DNA of 64,000 nucleotides from Paraburkholderia antibiotica (GCF_012927125.1 NZ_JABBFZ010000016.1:112645-176644), one strand, 5' to 3'. Numbered from the stretch's first letter, positions 8,352-17,580 are shown. The notes: generated by a model not told the origin, from the letters alone. Numbers and translations are program-made.

Positions 8352-9008
8352 TCAGCGCGCCGACGCACCACCGCAAGCCGCCGCGATCAGTTGCGCGGCC
8401 ACCTTCGGCGCGGCGAGGATCGGGCCGCAACCTGGCCCGTAAGTCTGACTCGCCGCGTACACGCCTTCGATCAGCAAGCCGAGCGCGTTGGCGAGCGCGT
8501 CCGGCGCGTCGGCGCCGGCGGCTGTCGCCAGTTCGAGCAGGCGCGCCATCAGACGCTGCTTGTTGCGGAACACGAACTGCCGCGCCGGATGCGCGGTGTC
8601 CGGAAATTCGACCGATACGTTCACGAACGGGCAGCCGCGGTAATCCTCGATCGACGCGCGTGCCGCGAGGTCGTCGAAATACTGCTGAAGCTGCTTCGCC
8701 GGCTCGCCGGGATGCTTCGCGAAGCTCGCCTCGACGTAGCCGAAAAACTGCTCGTCCTTACGCTCCAGATAAGCCATCACCAGTTCGTCCTTCGACGAAA
8801 ACTGCCGGTACAGACTCATCTTGTTGACACCCGCCCGCTCGACCACAGCATCGACGCCGACGCTGCGCACGCCTTCGCGATAGAACAATTCGCTGGCGGC
8901 GCGCAACAGATGCTGCTGCGCTTCCGGCCCGGCGGTCTGGGCGCCGCGCGCACGCCGGGCGCGGGGGGCACCGGGGACGGCCGGCTTGAGGGTTTCGTTG
9001 TCGGACAT
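8352..9008 (-). CDS. TetR/AcrR family transcriptional regulator
   Basis: A 218-residue repressor-type protein. Residues 1-30 are a basic, disordered tail. The helix-turn-helix is at about 33-79, with recognition helix VNKMSLYRQF at 61-70. The C-terminal ligand-binding half contains CPFVNVSVEF and a TetR_C-like helix bundle. It is transcribed away from the MFS gene at 9161 across 152 bases that hold palindromes suited to a TetR dimer. That arrangement is typical for local control of an efflux or uptake carrier and for autorepression. Confidence 0.92.
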   Translation of the reverse strand: MSDNETLKPAVPGAPRARRARGAQTAGPEAQQHLLRAASELFYREGVRSVGVDAVVERAGVNKMSLYRQFSSKDELVMAYLERKDEQFFGYVEASFAKHPGEPAKQLQQYFDDLAARASIEDYRGCPFVNVSVEFPDTAHPARQFVFRNKQRLMARLLELATAAGADAPDALANALGLLIEGVYAASQTYGPGCGPILAAPKVAAQLIAAACGGASAR

Positions 9009-9043
9009 GGAAAGTCACCCGAATAAAATTGACGCCTTGACAT

Positions 9044-9059
9044 GTTACCGAGCGGTAAC
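9044..9059. promoter_or_regulatory. TetR-type operator-like palindrome (GTTACCG-AG-CGGTAAC)
   Basis: A perfect inverted repeat with 7-base arms and a 2-base spacer between the divergent tetR and MFS genes. Its size suits a TetR dimer. Confidence 0.65.
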
Positions 9060-9075
9060 TAAGATCGCAACACTA

Positions 9076-9115
9076 TTGTGACAGACCAGTCACAAGTCAT
9101 TTACCGAAGCCGTAA
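9076..9115. promoter_or_regulatory. Second palindrome and a degenerate operator copy
   Basis: TTGTGAC-N6-GTCACAA (9076-9095) is a perfect inverted repeat. TTACCGAAGCCGTAA (9101-9115) resembles the 9044 palindrome with one extra base and one change. Both lie between 9044 and the MFS start codon, where they could overlap the carrier promoter. Confidence 0.45.
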
Positions 9116-9160
9116 TAATACGAACGACGTCACCACCATGATGCGTCGATTGGAGAACCG

Positions 9161-10444
9161 ATGAACTGGGCTGCGAGACTGATAGGCGGACGTTTTCACT
9201 ACGGCTGGTTGACCGTCGCCGTGGTGTTCCTGGTGTTGCTCGCGGCGGCGGGCACGCGCGCGACGCCGAGCGTGATGATGGTGCCGCTCGAACACCAATT
9301 CGGCTGGAGTCGCGCGACGATTTCGCTCGCGATTTCCGTGAACATCGCGTTGTACGGGCTGATGGGGCCGTTCGCGGCCGCCGCGATGCAGCGCTTCGGC
9401 GTGCGGCCGACGCTGCTTGCCGCGCTCGGCACGATGGCCGCGGGCGTCGCGCTGTCTTCGCTGATGAGCCACCCGTGGCAGATGGTGTTGATCTGGGGCG
9501 TGATGGTCGGCGGCTCGACCGGGGTGGCGGCGTTGTCGCTGTCGGCGACGGTTGTGACGCGCTGGTTCACCACGCGCCGTGGCCTCGTGATGGGTATCCT
9601 CACCGCCAGTTCGGCGACCGGCCAGCTGGTGTTCCTGCCGCTGCTCGCGGCGATCGCCGAGCATTACGGCTGGCGCCAGGTGGTGTGGGTCGTCGCGCTC
9701 GCGGCGGCCGTCGTGATTCCGCTCGTCGCGTTCCTGTTGCCCGAGCATCCGGCCGACATGAAGCTGCGTCCGTACGGCGAGCCGCACGACGCGCCGATCA
9801 CCACCACCATGACGAAGCAGAATCCGCTCGCGATCGCGTTCGGCACGCTCGCGTCGGCGAGCAAGACGCGCGACTTCTGGCTGCTGTTCTTCAGCTTCTT
9901 TATTTGCGGCGCGAGCACCAACGGCTATGTCGGCACGCACCTGATCGCGATGTGCGGCGACTACGGGATGACCGAAGTGCAGGGCGCGTCGCTGCTCGCC
10001 GCGATGGGCGTGTTCGATCTGTTCGGCACGACGCTGTCGGGCTGGCTGTCGGACCGCTTCAATAGCCGCGTGCTGCTGTTCTGGTACTACGGGCTGCGCG
10101 GGCTGTCGCTGATGTATCTGCCGCACGCGTTCGGTATCGACTTCTTCGGGTTGCCGCTGTTCGCGGTGTTCTACGGCCTCGACTGGATCGCCACCGTGCC
10201 GCCGACCGTGCGTCTTGCCACCGACGTCTACGGCAAGGAGTCGGCGCCGATCGTGTTCGGCTGGGTGGTGGCCGGCCACCAGCTCGGCGCGGCGTTCGCG
10301 GCGCTCGGCGCGGGGATGCTGCGCGCGAGTCTCGGCACCTACACGGTGGCGTCGATGATTTCCGGCGGCTTGTGTCTTGTGGCCGCGGTGATCGTGCTGC
10401 GTATCAACCGTCCGGCGAAGGTGCCGACGCCGCAGGCGATCTGA
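9161..10444 (+). CDS. MFS transporter
   Basis: A 427-residue carrier with about 12 hydrophobic segments and a longer hydrophilic loop between the two halves (about 205-235). It begins with a short cytoplasmic tail before FHYGWLTVAVVFLVLL. The layout (GWS-R near TM1/2, AS-x-TGQL in TM5, DRFNSR loop) resembles the OFA/monocarboxylate-type MFS group, so a small organic acid is a fair guess but unproven. GGAGA precedes the ATG. It diverges from the tetR gene, which probably controls it, and ends at a strong terminator. Confidence 0.87.
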   Translation: MNWAARLIGGRFHYGWLTVAVVFLVLLAAAGTRATPSVMMVPLEHQFGWSRATISLAISVNIALYGLMGPFAAAAMQRFGVRPTLLAALGTMAAGVALSSLMSHPWQMVLIWGVMVGGSTGVAALSLSATVVTRWFTTRRGLVMGILTASSATGQLVFLPLLAAIAEHYGWRQVVWVVALAAAVVIPLVAFLLPEHPADMKLRPYGEPHDAPITTTMTKQNPLAIAFGTLASASKTRDFWLLFFSFFICGASTNGYVGTHLIAMCGDYGMTEVQGASLLAAMGVFDLFGTTLSGWLSDRFNSRVLLFWYYGLRGLSLMYLPHAFGIDFFGLPLFAVFYGLDWIATVPPTVRLATDVYGKESAPIVFGWVVAGHQLGAAFAALGAGMLRASLGTYTVASMISGGLCLVAAVIVLRINRPAKVPTPQAI

Positions 10445-10508
10445 CGCACGCGGAGCCGCTGGCGCCGCAACGATCGCACGAATGACGCAACGGCAGACGC
10501 AATCACAA

Positions 10509-10538
10509 ACGGCCCCACAACGGGGCCGTCCTTTTTTG
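10509..10538 (+). terminator. Rho-independent terminator after the MFS gene
   Basis: ACGGCCCC-ACAA-CGGGGCCGT stem-loop followed by CCTTTTTTG. Confidence 0.88.
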
Positions 10539-10569
10539 CCCCACCGCCCGCATCGCGCCTCACCGCGGG

Positions 10570-10598
10570 TTGGAGCGCGCGCCGAAGCCCGTTATCCT
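10570..10598 (+). promoter_or_regulatory. Sigma-70-like promoter for the nitroreductase gene
   Basis: TTGGAG and TATCCT separated by exactly 17 bases, about 55 bases before the ATG at 10652. Both boxes are only moderate matches. Confidence 0.4.
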
Positions 10599-10651
10599 AT
10601 GTGGCCCCGGGCAGCCGCCCGGCGATCATGAATTTCCATCGAGAGAAGCGC

Positions 10652-11245
10652 ATGACCAATAAACCCGCCTCAACCGAAGTTGCCATTCACGAACTGATCG
10701 CAGGCCGCTGGAGCCCGCGCGCGTATTCGAGCGAACCGGTGAGCCGCGACCAGTTGCGTGCCGTGCTCGAAGCGGCGCGCTGGGCGCCGTCTTCGTATAA
10801 CGCGCAGCCGTGGCGTTTCCTGGTGTTCGATCGCAGCGTCGACGAAGTGGCGTTCAAGAAGGCGTTCGCTACGCTGGTGCCGTTCAACCAGGGTTGGAAC
10901 GCGCCCGCGCCGGTGCTGATCGCGGTGACCGCGCACACGCTGACCAACAAGGGCGACGTGAATCGCTGCGCGCAATACGATGCGGGTGCGGCGGCGATGT
11001 CGCTGGTGCTGCAGGCTCACGCGCTCGGCCTCGCCGCGCACCAGATGAGCGGCTTCGACGTGAACGCGTTCCGCACGAGCTTCGAACTGCCGAACGACGT
11101 CGAACCGATCGCGATGATTTCGCTTGGCCATTACGGCGACGTCGATAAGCTGGACCCGGTATTGCGCGAGCGAGAGAAGGCGCCGCGTCAGCGCGCGGCG
11201 CTCGCGGAAATCGCGTACGGCGGCGGCTGGAAGAAGGCGTTTTGA
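10652..11245 (+). CDS. Nitroreductase family FMN oxidoreductase
   Basis: A 197-residue flavoenzyme expected to bind FMN as a homodimer and reduce nitro or quinone-like compounds with NAD(P)H. The FMN phosphate motif RWSPRAY is at residues 19-25; EAARWAPSSYNAQPWRF follows at 42-58. The C-terminal ISLGHYGD supplies the second flavin contact. I start at 10652, preceded by GAGAGAAG, rather than at 10601, which would add 17 unconserved residues. Physiological substrate unknown. It stands alone between the MFS gene and a convergent second MFS gene. Confidence 0.9.
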   Translation: MTNKPASTEVAIHELIAGRWSPRAYSSEPVSRDQLRAVLEAARWAPSSYNAQPWRFLVFDRSVDEVAFKKAFATLVPFNQGWNAPAPVLIAVTAHTLTNKGDVNRCAQYDAGAAAMSLVLQAHALGLAAHQMSGFDVNAFRTSFELPNDVEPIAMISLGHYGDVDKLDPVLREREKAPRQRAALAEIAYGGGWKKAF

Positions 11246-11349
11246 GCGATGGGCGCGCGGCACGGGCCGCGTGACTTTGCGAACGGCGAGCCGGCCGCCA
11301 AAGCAGGGCCTCAAACGCCGATGAACGCGCGGCCCGGTCCGCGCGTTTT

Positions 11350-12852
11350 TTATCTGGTGGCCGCATCGTCCACATCGTCGACCACGCTCGATAGCGGCGC
11401 CGCCACGTGTTCGAGCGATTTGCGCTCCGCGTCGACACCCCAGATCGCCGCGACGACAGCAGCCGCCAGCATCAGCGCGGACCCTACCAGATAACCCGAA
11501 AACACTTCGCTGCGCTGCTGCGTATCGATCAGCCGGCCAAAAAACGCCGGCCCGATGATGCCGCCGAGCGCGGTGCCGAACGCGTAGAACACGGCGATCG
11601 CGAGCGCGCGGATTTCGAGCGGGAACGATTCGCTGACCGTCAGGTACGCGGAACTCGCGGCTGCCGACGCGAAGAAGAAAATCACCATCCACGCGATCGT
11701 CTGCGTGACGACGGTGAGCAACTGCTGCTCGAACAGATAGCCGGACACCGTCAGCAGGAGCGCCGACATCGCGTAGGTCGTAGCGATCATCTTGCGCCGC
11801 CCGATCACGTCGAACAGCCGGCCGAGCACCAGCGGCCCGAGGAAATTGCCGAGCGCGAACGGCAGCAGATACCAGCCGATGTCGTCGCCCGGCACGTGAT
11901 AGAAGTCGGTCAGCACCAGCGCATAAGTGAAGAAGATCGCGTTGTAGAAGAACGCCTGCGCGGTCATCAGCGTGAGACCGACCAGCGCGCGGCGTCGGTG
12001 CACGTTGAAAAGCGTGTGAAACACCTCGCGCAACGGCGTGTGCTGACGCGCGCGCAGACACAGGCGGGTGAGGGCGTCGTCGGCGAGCCTGTGGCCGTCG
12101 GCGCGAAAACGCGTCTCGATGCCCTCGACGATTGCGCGCGCGTCGCGTTCGTCGCCATGCGTGAGCAGCCAGCGCGGGCTTTCGGGGACCCAGATGCGCA
12201 TCGGCAGGATCGCCAGCGCGAGCACCGCGCCGATGAAAAAGCACGCGCGCCAGCCCCAGTCGGCGGGCAGCAGGTTCGGATCGAGCAGCACCAGCGAGCC
12301 GGCCGCGCCGAGTCCCGCGCCGACCCAGAAGGTGCCGTTAATGCCGAGATCGGTCCAGCCGCGCACGCGCGCCGGCGTGAATTCCTGGATCGTCGAATTG
12401 ATCGCCGTGTATTCGCCGCCGATGCCCGCGCCGGTCAGAAAGCGGAACAGCATGAAGCTGGCGAGATTCCACGACAGCGCGGTCGCCGCGGTCGCGGCCA
12501 GATACAGCGCCAGCGTGATGAAAAAGAGCTTGCGGCGGCCGAGCCGGTCGGTCAGCCAGCCGAAGCCAAGCGCGCCGAGCACCGCGCCGGCGATGTACGC
12601 GCTGCCGGCGAGGCCGACGTCGGCATTCGAGAAGCGCAGCGCCGGGCTCGTTTTCAGCGCGCTCGCGACCGCGCCGGCCAGCGTCACCTCGAGCCCGTCG
12701 AGCAGCCATGTCACGCCGAGCGCGACGACGATCAGCGTGTGAAAGCGTCCCCACGGCAGACGGTCGAGCCGCGACGGCAGATCGGTTTCGATGAGCGTGG
12801 CGGTCGGGTTGCGGGTCGTATCGTTCATGGCGGCGGTCGGCGGCACGCTCAT
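11350..12852 (-). CDS. MFS transporter (sugar/organic-acid porter type)
   Basis: A carrier of about 500 residues with 12 hydrophobic segments. The loop 2-3 signature GWLTDRLGRRKLF and its repeat in the second half (GRLFDVIGRRKMI) are both present. ESPRWLLTHG between TM6 and TM7 is characteristic of the sugar-porter/SV2-like branch. The start at 12852 follows AAGGAGA; an in-frame ATG 24 bases downstream is an alternative. Substrate cannot be assigned: such carriers in Burkholderiaceae move sugars, aromatic acids or other organic acids. It diverges from the Hsp70-like gene by about 200 bases. Confidence 0.88.
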   Translation of the reverse strand: MSVPPTAAMNDTTRNPTATLIETDLPSRLDRLPWGRFHTLIVVALGVTWLLDGLEVTLAGAVASALKTSPALRFSNADVGLAGSAYIAGAVLGALGFGWLTDRLGRRKLFFITLALYLAATAATALSWNLASFMLFRFLTGAGIGGEYTAINSTIQEFTPARVRGWTDLGINGTFWVGAGLGAAGSLVLLDPNLLPADWGWRACFFIGAVLALAILPMRIWVPESPRWLLTHGDERDARAIVEGIETRFRADGHRLADDALTRLCLRARQHTPLREVFHTLFNVHRRRALVGLTLMTAQAFFYNAIFFTYALVLTDFYHVPGDDIGWYLLPFALGNFLGPLVLGRLFDVIGRRKMIATTYAMSALLLTVSGYLFEQQLLTVVTQTIAWMVIFFFASAAASSAYLTVSESFPLEIRALAIAVFYAFGTALGGIIGPAFFGRLIDTQQRSEVFSGYLVGSALMLAAAVVAAIWGVDAERKSLEHVAAPLSSVVDDVDDAATR

Positions 12853-13050
12853 TGCGCAAAGTCTCCTTGTTGGCAAACGCTGGCGGCGTATTCGGGCGGG
12901 AATGTGCGGGCAAGCAATCGCCGTTCCGCCGGCCAGATTTCAAACGATACCGCCGCGGTCCTGGCCGCCTCAGTTGATACCGTCGGAGTTTTCGTGATAC
13001 AAAGCCGCTCCCCTTTCTGTCCGCGCCAGCCGTGAGCGGCGATTCCTGCC

Positions 13051-14301
13051 ATGAACTATTGCGCGATTGATTTCGGCACTTCCAACTCGGCTGTCGCGAT
13101 TCCGGACGGTGCACAACTGAGGCTGGCGCCGGTCGAGGGCGCGTACACGACGCTGCCCACCGCCGTGTTCTTCAATACCGACGAAGACACCACCGAATTC
13201 GGGCGCGCGGCGCTCGCGGCCTATATCGACGGCTTCGACGGCCGGTTGATGCGCTCGATGAAAAGCATCCTCGGCTCGCCTCTCGCCGAGAACACGACCG
13301 ACCTCGGCGACGGCAGCGCGATCAAATACACCGACGTGATCGCGACCTTTTTGAATCATCTGAAGCGCTGCGCCGAAACCAGCGCGGGCGGTGCGATCGA
13401 CCGCGCGGTGCTGGGCCGCCCGGTGTTTTTCGTCGACGACGATCCGCGCGCCGACCAGATGGCACAGCAGCAGCTCGAAGCCGCCGCGCGCACCGTCGGG
13501 CTGCGCGAGATCCACTTTCAGTATGAACCGATCGCGGCCGCGTTCGACTACGAATCGCATCTGACTCAGGAAGGACTGGTGCTGGTTGCCGACATCGGCG
13601 GCGGTACGTCGGACTTTTCTCTGGTGCGTGTGGGGCCGGAACGGATGCAGCGCGTCGAGCGCAAGGACGATGTGCTCGCGCACCATGGCGTGCACGTCGC
13701 CGGCACGGATTTCGACCGCCGTGTCGAACTGGTGACGATCCTGCGCGAACTGGGCTACCAGACGCTCGACCCGCAAGGACGCGAAATTCCGAACCGGATC
13801 TATTTCGACCTCGCGACCTGGCACCTGATCAATACCGTCTATACGCCCAAGCGGGTCAGCGAACTGGGCCTGATGCGGCACCTTTTTTCCGAGACCCGGC
13901 ATCACGACCGGCTGATGCGCGTCGTCGAGCAGCGTCTCGGCCACGCGCTCGCCGCGCATGCGGAAGAGGCGAAGATCGGCGTGGCGGCAGGCGGCGAGAC
14001 GGTGATCGATCTCGACGAAGTCGAAGAAGATTTGCGACTTGCGTTTGACGAAGCGCAACTGATCGGCGCGGGCGAAGACGAAACGCGTCGTATCGTACAG
14101 GCCGCGCGCGACACGGTGCAGGCAGCGGGTGTCGCGCCACGCGATGTCGACGCGATCTATTTCACCGGCGGCTCGACCGGCCTCGCGTTTCTGTCGGGCG
14201 CGCTGGCTGCGGCGTTTCCGGACGCGAAAGCGGTATTCGGCGACCGTCTTGCCAGCGTCGCGACGGGCCTCGGCATCCATGCCCGACGTCTGTTCGGTTA
14301 A
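13051..14301 (+). CDS. yegD: Hsp70-family ATPase, YegD-like
   Basis: A 416-residue actin-like ATPase without the substrate-binding domain and lid of DnaK. ATP-site motifs are phosphate 1 DFGTSN (residues 7-12), phosphate 2 DIGGGTSDFSL (from residue 181) and adenosine FTGGSTG (from residue 371). The length and the early DGAQLRLAPVEG segment match YegD, an Hsp70 relative of unknown role. No DnaJ or GrpE gene is adjacent. It shares a bidirectional terminator with the convergent cold-shock gene. Confidence 0.88.
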   Translation: MNYCAIDFGTSNSAVAIPDGAQLRLAPVEGAYTTLPTAVFFNTDEDTTEFGRAALAAYIDGFDGRLMRSMKSILGSPLAENTTDLGDGSAIKYTDVIATFLNHLKRCAETSAGGAIDRAVLGRPVFFVDDDPRADQMAQQQLEAAARTVGLREIHFQYEPIAAAFDYESHLTQEGLVLVADIGGGTSDFSLVRVGPERMQRVERKDDVLAHHGVHVAGTDFDRRVELVTILRELGYQTLDPQGREIPNRIYFDLATWHLINTVYTPKRVSELGLMRHLFSETRHHDRLMRVVEQRLGHALAAHAEEAKIGVAAGGETVIDLDEVEEDLRLAFDEAQLIGAGEDETRRIVQAARDTVQAAGVAPRDVDAIYFTGGSTGLAFLSGALAAAFPDAKAVFGDRLASVATGLGIHARRLFG

Positions 14302-14384
14302 TCAAAAATAATCCGTCGATAATCCGCCGCGTATTGCGAAGCCGGACAAAGTTAATCGGCGGATTCTCAAATACAACGGATAAT

Positions 14385-14412
14385 AAAAAACCCCGCCGAA
14401 GCGGGGTTTTTT
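14385..14412. terminator. Bidirectional terminator between yegD and the cold-shock gene
   Basis: AAAAAACCCCGC-CGAA-GCGGGGTTTTTT is symmetric, with runs of A and T on both sides, so it can serve both convergent genes. Confidence 0.9.
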
Positions 14413-14437
14413 GTGGCGTCCCGAAGGAGCGCTGCGC

Positions 14438-14641
14438 TTACACCGGCTTGATGTTAGCTGCTTGCTTGCCCTTCGGGCCCGTCTTCACTTCGAACGTGAC
14501 CTTCTGGTTTTCTTGCAGCGTCTTGAAGCCTTCCGTGCGGATTTCCGAGAAATGCGCGAACAGATCTTCGCCGCCGCCGTCCGGAGTGATGAAGCCAAAG
14601 CCCTTTGCGTCATTGAACCACTTGACGGTACCGGTTTCCAT
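14438..14641 (-). CDS. cspA: Cold-shock protein (CspA family)
   Basis: A 67-residue single-stranded nucleic-acid-binding OB-fold protein. RNP1 KGFGFI is at residues 13-18 and the RNP2 equivalent DLFAHF at 26-31. It acts as an RNA chaperone or transcription antiterminator. The start METGTVKWF is conserved in the family, and AGGA lies nine bases upstream; a longer frame upstream is leader RNA, not protein. A promoter about 145 bases upstream gives it a long 5' leader, the hallmark of thermally regulated csp genes. Several paralogues are usual per genome, so the letter is conventional. Confidence 0.93.
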   Translation of the reverse strand: METGTVKWFNDAKGFGFITPDGGGEDLFAHFSEIRTEGFKTLQENQKVTFEVKTGPKGKQAANIKPV

Positions 14642-15072
14642 ATTACTTGTTCCTAAAAATGGTAAATAAGGCCGAAGCCCGGGGTGCATGAAAATCAAGG
14701 AAGGGGTAATGGGACCAACCGGAGTACCGTTGATGGGCGACCTACGAAAGAACCACTTCACTCGCCACTTGAAATCCTGCCCGAACGTTATACGGCGAAT
14801 CGGGCCGAACGTCAACCGTCTGCTCGAAACTTTGCCAGATGGATGTGAATGTTTCTTACAAAGCTTGCGGACCTCACTACTTTTTTGCTAGGGAGAACCC
14901 TTAGTTGAGCCGCAGTTTCGCTGCAGTAACACGGTGCAACCGTTAAACTACGCGCCGCGCGTCGGTTGCACCTATTTCTGCATCGTTCGACGCGCTTTCA
15001 TGCGCGCCACCCGTCTCCACCGCCACAAGCGATGTCACGCGGTGCCGACATGGTTCTGATTTAGGAGAAGAC
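14642..15072. other. Cold-shock 5' leader and divergent control region
   Basis: The right part separates the cold-shock gene from the divergent APC permease. Positions 14642-14780 are the transcribed leader of the cold-shock gene, moderately AT-rich. AGGAG at 15064-15068 serves the GTG start of the permease. I see no gene here. Confidence 0.55.
14787..14815 (-). promoter_or_regulatory. Sigma-70 promoter of the cold-shock gene
   Basis: On the minus strand TTGACG and TATAAC are separated by exactly 17 bases. Transcription from about 14780 would give a leader of roughly 140 nucleotides before the ATG at 14641. Confidence 0.7.
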
Positions 15073-16668
15073 GTGAAAAGTTCTATACAACGGAACATCG
15101 GGCCATTCGCGCTGATGCTGACCGGTCTGGGCTCGATCATCGGATCGGGCTGGCTGTTCGGCGCGTGGAAGGCCGCCAAGATTGCCGGTCCCGCCGCTAT
15201 TTGCGCATGGATCATCGGCGCGGTCGTGATTCTGGCGATTGCGCTGACCTACGCGGAGCTCGGTGCGATGTTTCCGGAATCTGGCGGGATGGTGCGCTAC
15301 GCGCGCTACTCGCATGGCGCGCTGGTCGGTTTTATCAGCGCGTGGGCCAACTGGATCGCGATCGTATCGGTGATTCCAATCGAGGCCGAAGCATCCATTC
15401 AATATATGAGTACATGGCCCTATGACTGGGCGCGTGCGCTCTTTGTCAACGAGTCATTAACCACGAACGGGCTATTGCTGTCCGCCGTGCTCGTGGTCAT
15501 TTACTTCCTGCTCAACTATTGGGGCGTGAAGTTGTTCGCGCGCGCCAACTCGGCGATCACGATCTTCAAGTTCCTGATCCCGGGCGCGACGATCATCGGC
15601 CTGATGGCGACCGGCGTTCACACCGAGAACTTCGGCGAGACCACCACGTTCGCGCCGTATGGCTGGTCGGCGGTGCTGACGGCGGTGGCGACGAGCGGCA
15701 TCGTGTTCGCGTTCAACGGCTTCCAGAGCCCGATCAACCTCGCCGGTGAAGCACGCAATCCGGCGAAGAGCGTGCCGTTCGCGGTGATCGGCTCGATCCT
15801 GCTCGCGCTGGTGATCTACGTGCTGCTGCAGATCGCCTACATCGGCTCGGTGAACCCGGCCGACGTCGCGAAGGGCTGGCGCCACTTCAATTTCGCTTCG
15901 CCGTTCGCGGAACTGGCGATCGCGCTGAACCTGAACTGGCTCGCGGTCCTGCTGTACGTCGATGCATTCGTGAGCCCGAGCGGCACCGGTACGACCTATA
16001 TGGCGACCACGACGCGAATGATCTACGCGATGGAGCGCAACAACACGATGCCGAAGATCTTCGGTCAGGTGCATCCGTTCTACGGCGTGCCGCGTCCGGC
16101 GATGTGGTTCAACCTGTTCGTGTCGTTCATCTTCCTGTTCTTCTTCCGCGGCTGGAGCTCGCTCGCGGCGGTGATTTCGGTCGCGACGGTGATTTCGTAC
16201 CTGACCGGCCCGATCAGCCTGATGGCGCTGCGCCGCGCGGCAACCGATCTCGAACGCCCGCTGAAGATCGCCGGCATGAAGGTGATCGCGCCGTTCGCGT
16301 TCGTCTGCGCGTCGCTGATCCTGTACTGGGCGAAGTGGCCGCTGACCGGCGAAATCATTCTGCTGATGGTCGTCGCGTTGCCGGTGTACTTTTACTTCCA
16401 GGCGAAGTCGGGTTTCGAGGGTTGGGGCCGCGATCTGAAGGCCGCCTGGTGGCTGGTCGCGTATCTGCCGGTGATGGCCGTGCTGTCGCTGATCGGCAGC
16501 AAGGAATTCGGCGGCTTCGGTATCCTGCCGTACGGCTGGGACATGCTGGTCGTGATCGCCTTCTCGCTGGTGTTCTACTACTGGGGCGTGAACAGCGGCT
16601 ACCGCTCGGAGTACCTGAACGAGCGTGAAGAGCATGACGAAGTGCTCGAAGGCATCGGCGCGCACTGA
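15073..16668 (+). CDS. APC superfamily amino-acid permease
   Basis: A 531-residue inner-membrane permease with about 12-13 hydrophobic segments. The unwound TM1 motif GLGSIIGSGWLFG, beginning near residue 18, is the amino-acid-binding signature of APC carriers. TM6 equivalent FAFNGFQSPINLAGEARNPAKS is also classical. The start is GTG at 15073 with AGGAG eight bases upstream. The tail NEREEHDEVLEG is hydrophilic. Closest overall type is an aspartate/proton or broad amino-acid symporter, but the substrate is not readable from sequence. A strong terminator follows. Confidence 0.88.
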   Translation: MKSSIQRNIGPFALMLTGLGSIIGSGWLFGAWKAAKIAGPAAICAWIIGAVVILAIALTYAELGAMFPESGGMVRYARYSHGALVGFISAWANWIAIVSVIPIEAEASIQYMSTWPYDWARALFVNESLTTNGLLLSAVLVVIYFLLNYWGVKLFARANSAITIFKFLIPGATIIGLMATGVHTENFGETTTFAPYGWSAVLTAVATSGIVFAFNGFQSPINLAGEARNPAKSVPFAVIGSILLALVIYVLLQIAYIGSVNPADVAKGWRHFNFASPFAELAIALNLNWLAVLLYVDAFVSPSGTGTTYMATTTRMIYAMERNNTMPKIFGQVHPFYGVPRPAMWFNLFVSFIFLFFFRGWSSLAAVISVATVISYLTGPISLMALRRAATDLERPLKIAGMKVIAPFAFVCASLILYWAKWPLTGEIILLMVVALPVYFYFQAKSGFEGWGRDLKAAWWLVAYLPVMAVLSLIGSKEFGGFGILPYGWDMLVVIAFSLVFYYWGVNSGYRSEYLNEREEHDEVLEGIGAH

Positions 16669-16713
16669 GCGTCGTGTCGTTCTGACGGACCTGCGGTAGA
16701 GGGTCCGGCAAAT

Positions 16714-16748
16714 AAAAAGCCCGCCTGAGCGATCAGGCGGGCTTTTTT
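16714..16748 (+). terminator. Rho-independent terminator after the APC permease
   Basis: AAAAAGCCCGCCTGA-GCGA-TCAGGCGGGCTTTTTT: a long perfect stem with a T-run; also usable for the convergent dioxygenase gene. Confidence 0.92.
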
Positions 16749-16794
16749 GTTGGGCGTTGGGGCGTTTGGCTTGTCTTGCGCCGGCCGGCTTCGA

Positions 16795-17580
16795 TCAGGC
16801 GGTGCCGAACACGTAGTTCGTCATCGCGAGCGAGCGCTGATAGGTGCCGAGCGACTGGATCGCGAGCGAGTAGTCGTCGTCCGCGGCGCCGAGCGCGGCG
16901 AAGACGGGCAGCAGATGCTCGTCGGTCGGATGCATCAGGACCCCGTGCGGCGCCTGACGGCGATAGTCGAGCAGCGCGTCGATGTCGCGCGCGGCGAGCT
17001 TTTGCTCGAACCAGTCGGTGAATTCGCTCACGCGCGGATCGGCGTCTTCCGGACGCGCGGAGAAATCGGCGGCGCGCAGATTGTGCGTGATCTGGCCCGA
17101 GCCGATCACCATCACGCCTTCGTCTTTCAGCGCGCGCAGCGCCCGGCCGACGCGGAAGTGATGCGCGGCGTCTTCATACGGCTGGATCGACAGTTGCGCG
17201 ATCGGCACGTCGGCGTGCGGGAACATCAGCAGCATCGGCACCCACGCGCCATGGTCGAGCCCGTGCGGCTCCACGTCCGTGGCGATGCCGTTCGCGCCGA
17301 GCAACGCGGCGGCGCGACGCGCGACATCGGGCGCGCCGGGCGCCGGATACTGGATCTCGTAGAGCTGGCGCGGAAAGCCGTAGAAATCGTGGATGGTCTC
17401 GGGCGCCGTGGCAACGCTCGCGAGCGGCTGCGCGGTGCACCAGTGCGCCGACAGCATCAGGATGGCTTCGGGACGCGGCAGCTGGGTGGAAAGCGAGCCG
17501 AATTCGGCGGACGGCATCGACGGATCGATCGGCAGCGTCGGCGCACCGTGAGACAGGAACAGGGAAGGTAGGCGATTCAT
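16795..17580 (-). CDS. DODA-type extradiol ring-opening dioxygenase (YgiD-like)
   Basis: A 261-residue class III extradiol dioxygenase of the LigB superfamily, the size of E. coli YgiD (4,5-DOPA dioxygenase). Metal-site histidines are visible at H11 in FLSHGAPT, H46 in LSAHW, and H110 in GLDHGAWVPM. The likely reaction opens a catechol ring; the natural substrate in bacteria is unclear. I start at 17580 (MNRLPSLFLSHG), which matches family length; in-frame ATGs 30 and 63 bases upstream add unconserved residues. It converges on the APC gene across their terminator. Confidence 0.86.
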   Translation of the reverse strand: MNRLPSLFLSHGAPTLPIDPSMPSAEFGSLSTQLPRPEAILMLSAHWCTAQPLASVATAPETIHDFYGFPRQLYEIQYPAPGAPDVARRAAALLGANGIATDVEPHGLDHGAWVPMLLMFPHADVPIAQLSIQPYEDAAHHFRVGRALRALKDEGVMVIGSGQITHNLRAADFSARPEDADPRVSEFTDWFEQKLAARDIDALLDYRRQAPHGVLMHPTDEHLLPVFAALGAADDDYSLAIQSLGTYQRSLAMTNYVFGTA

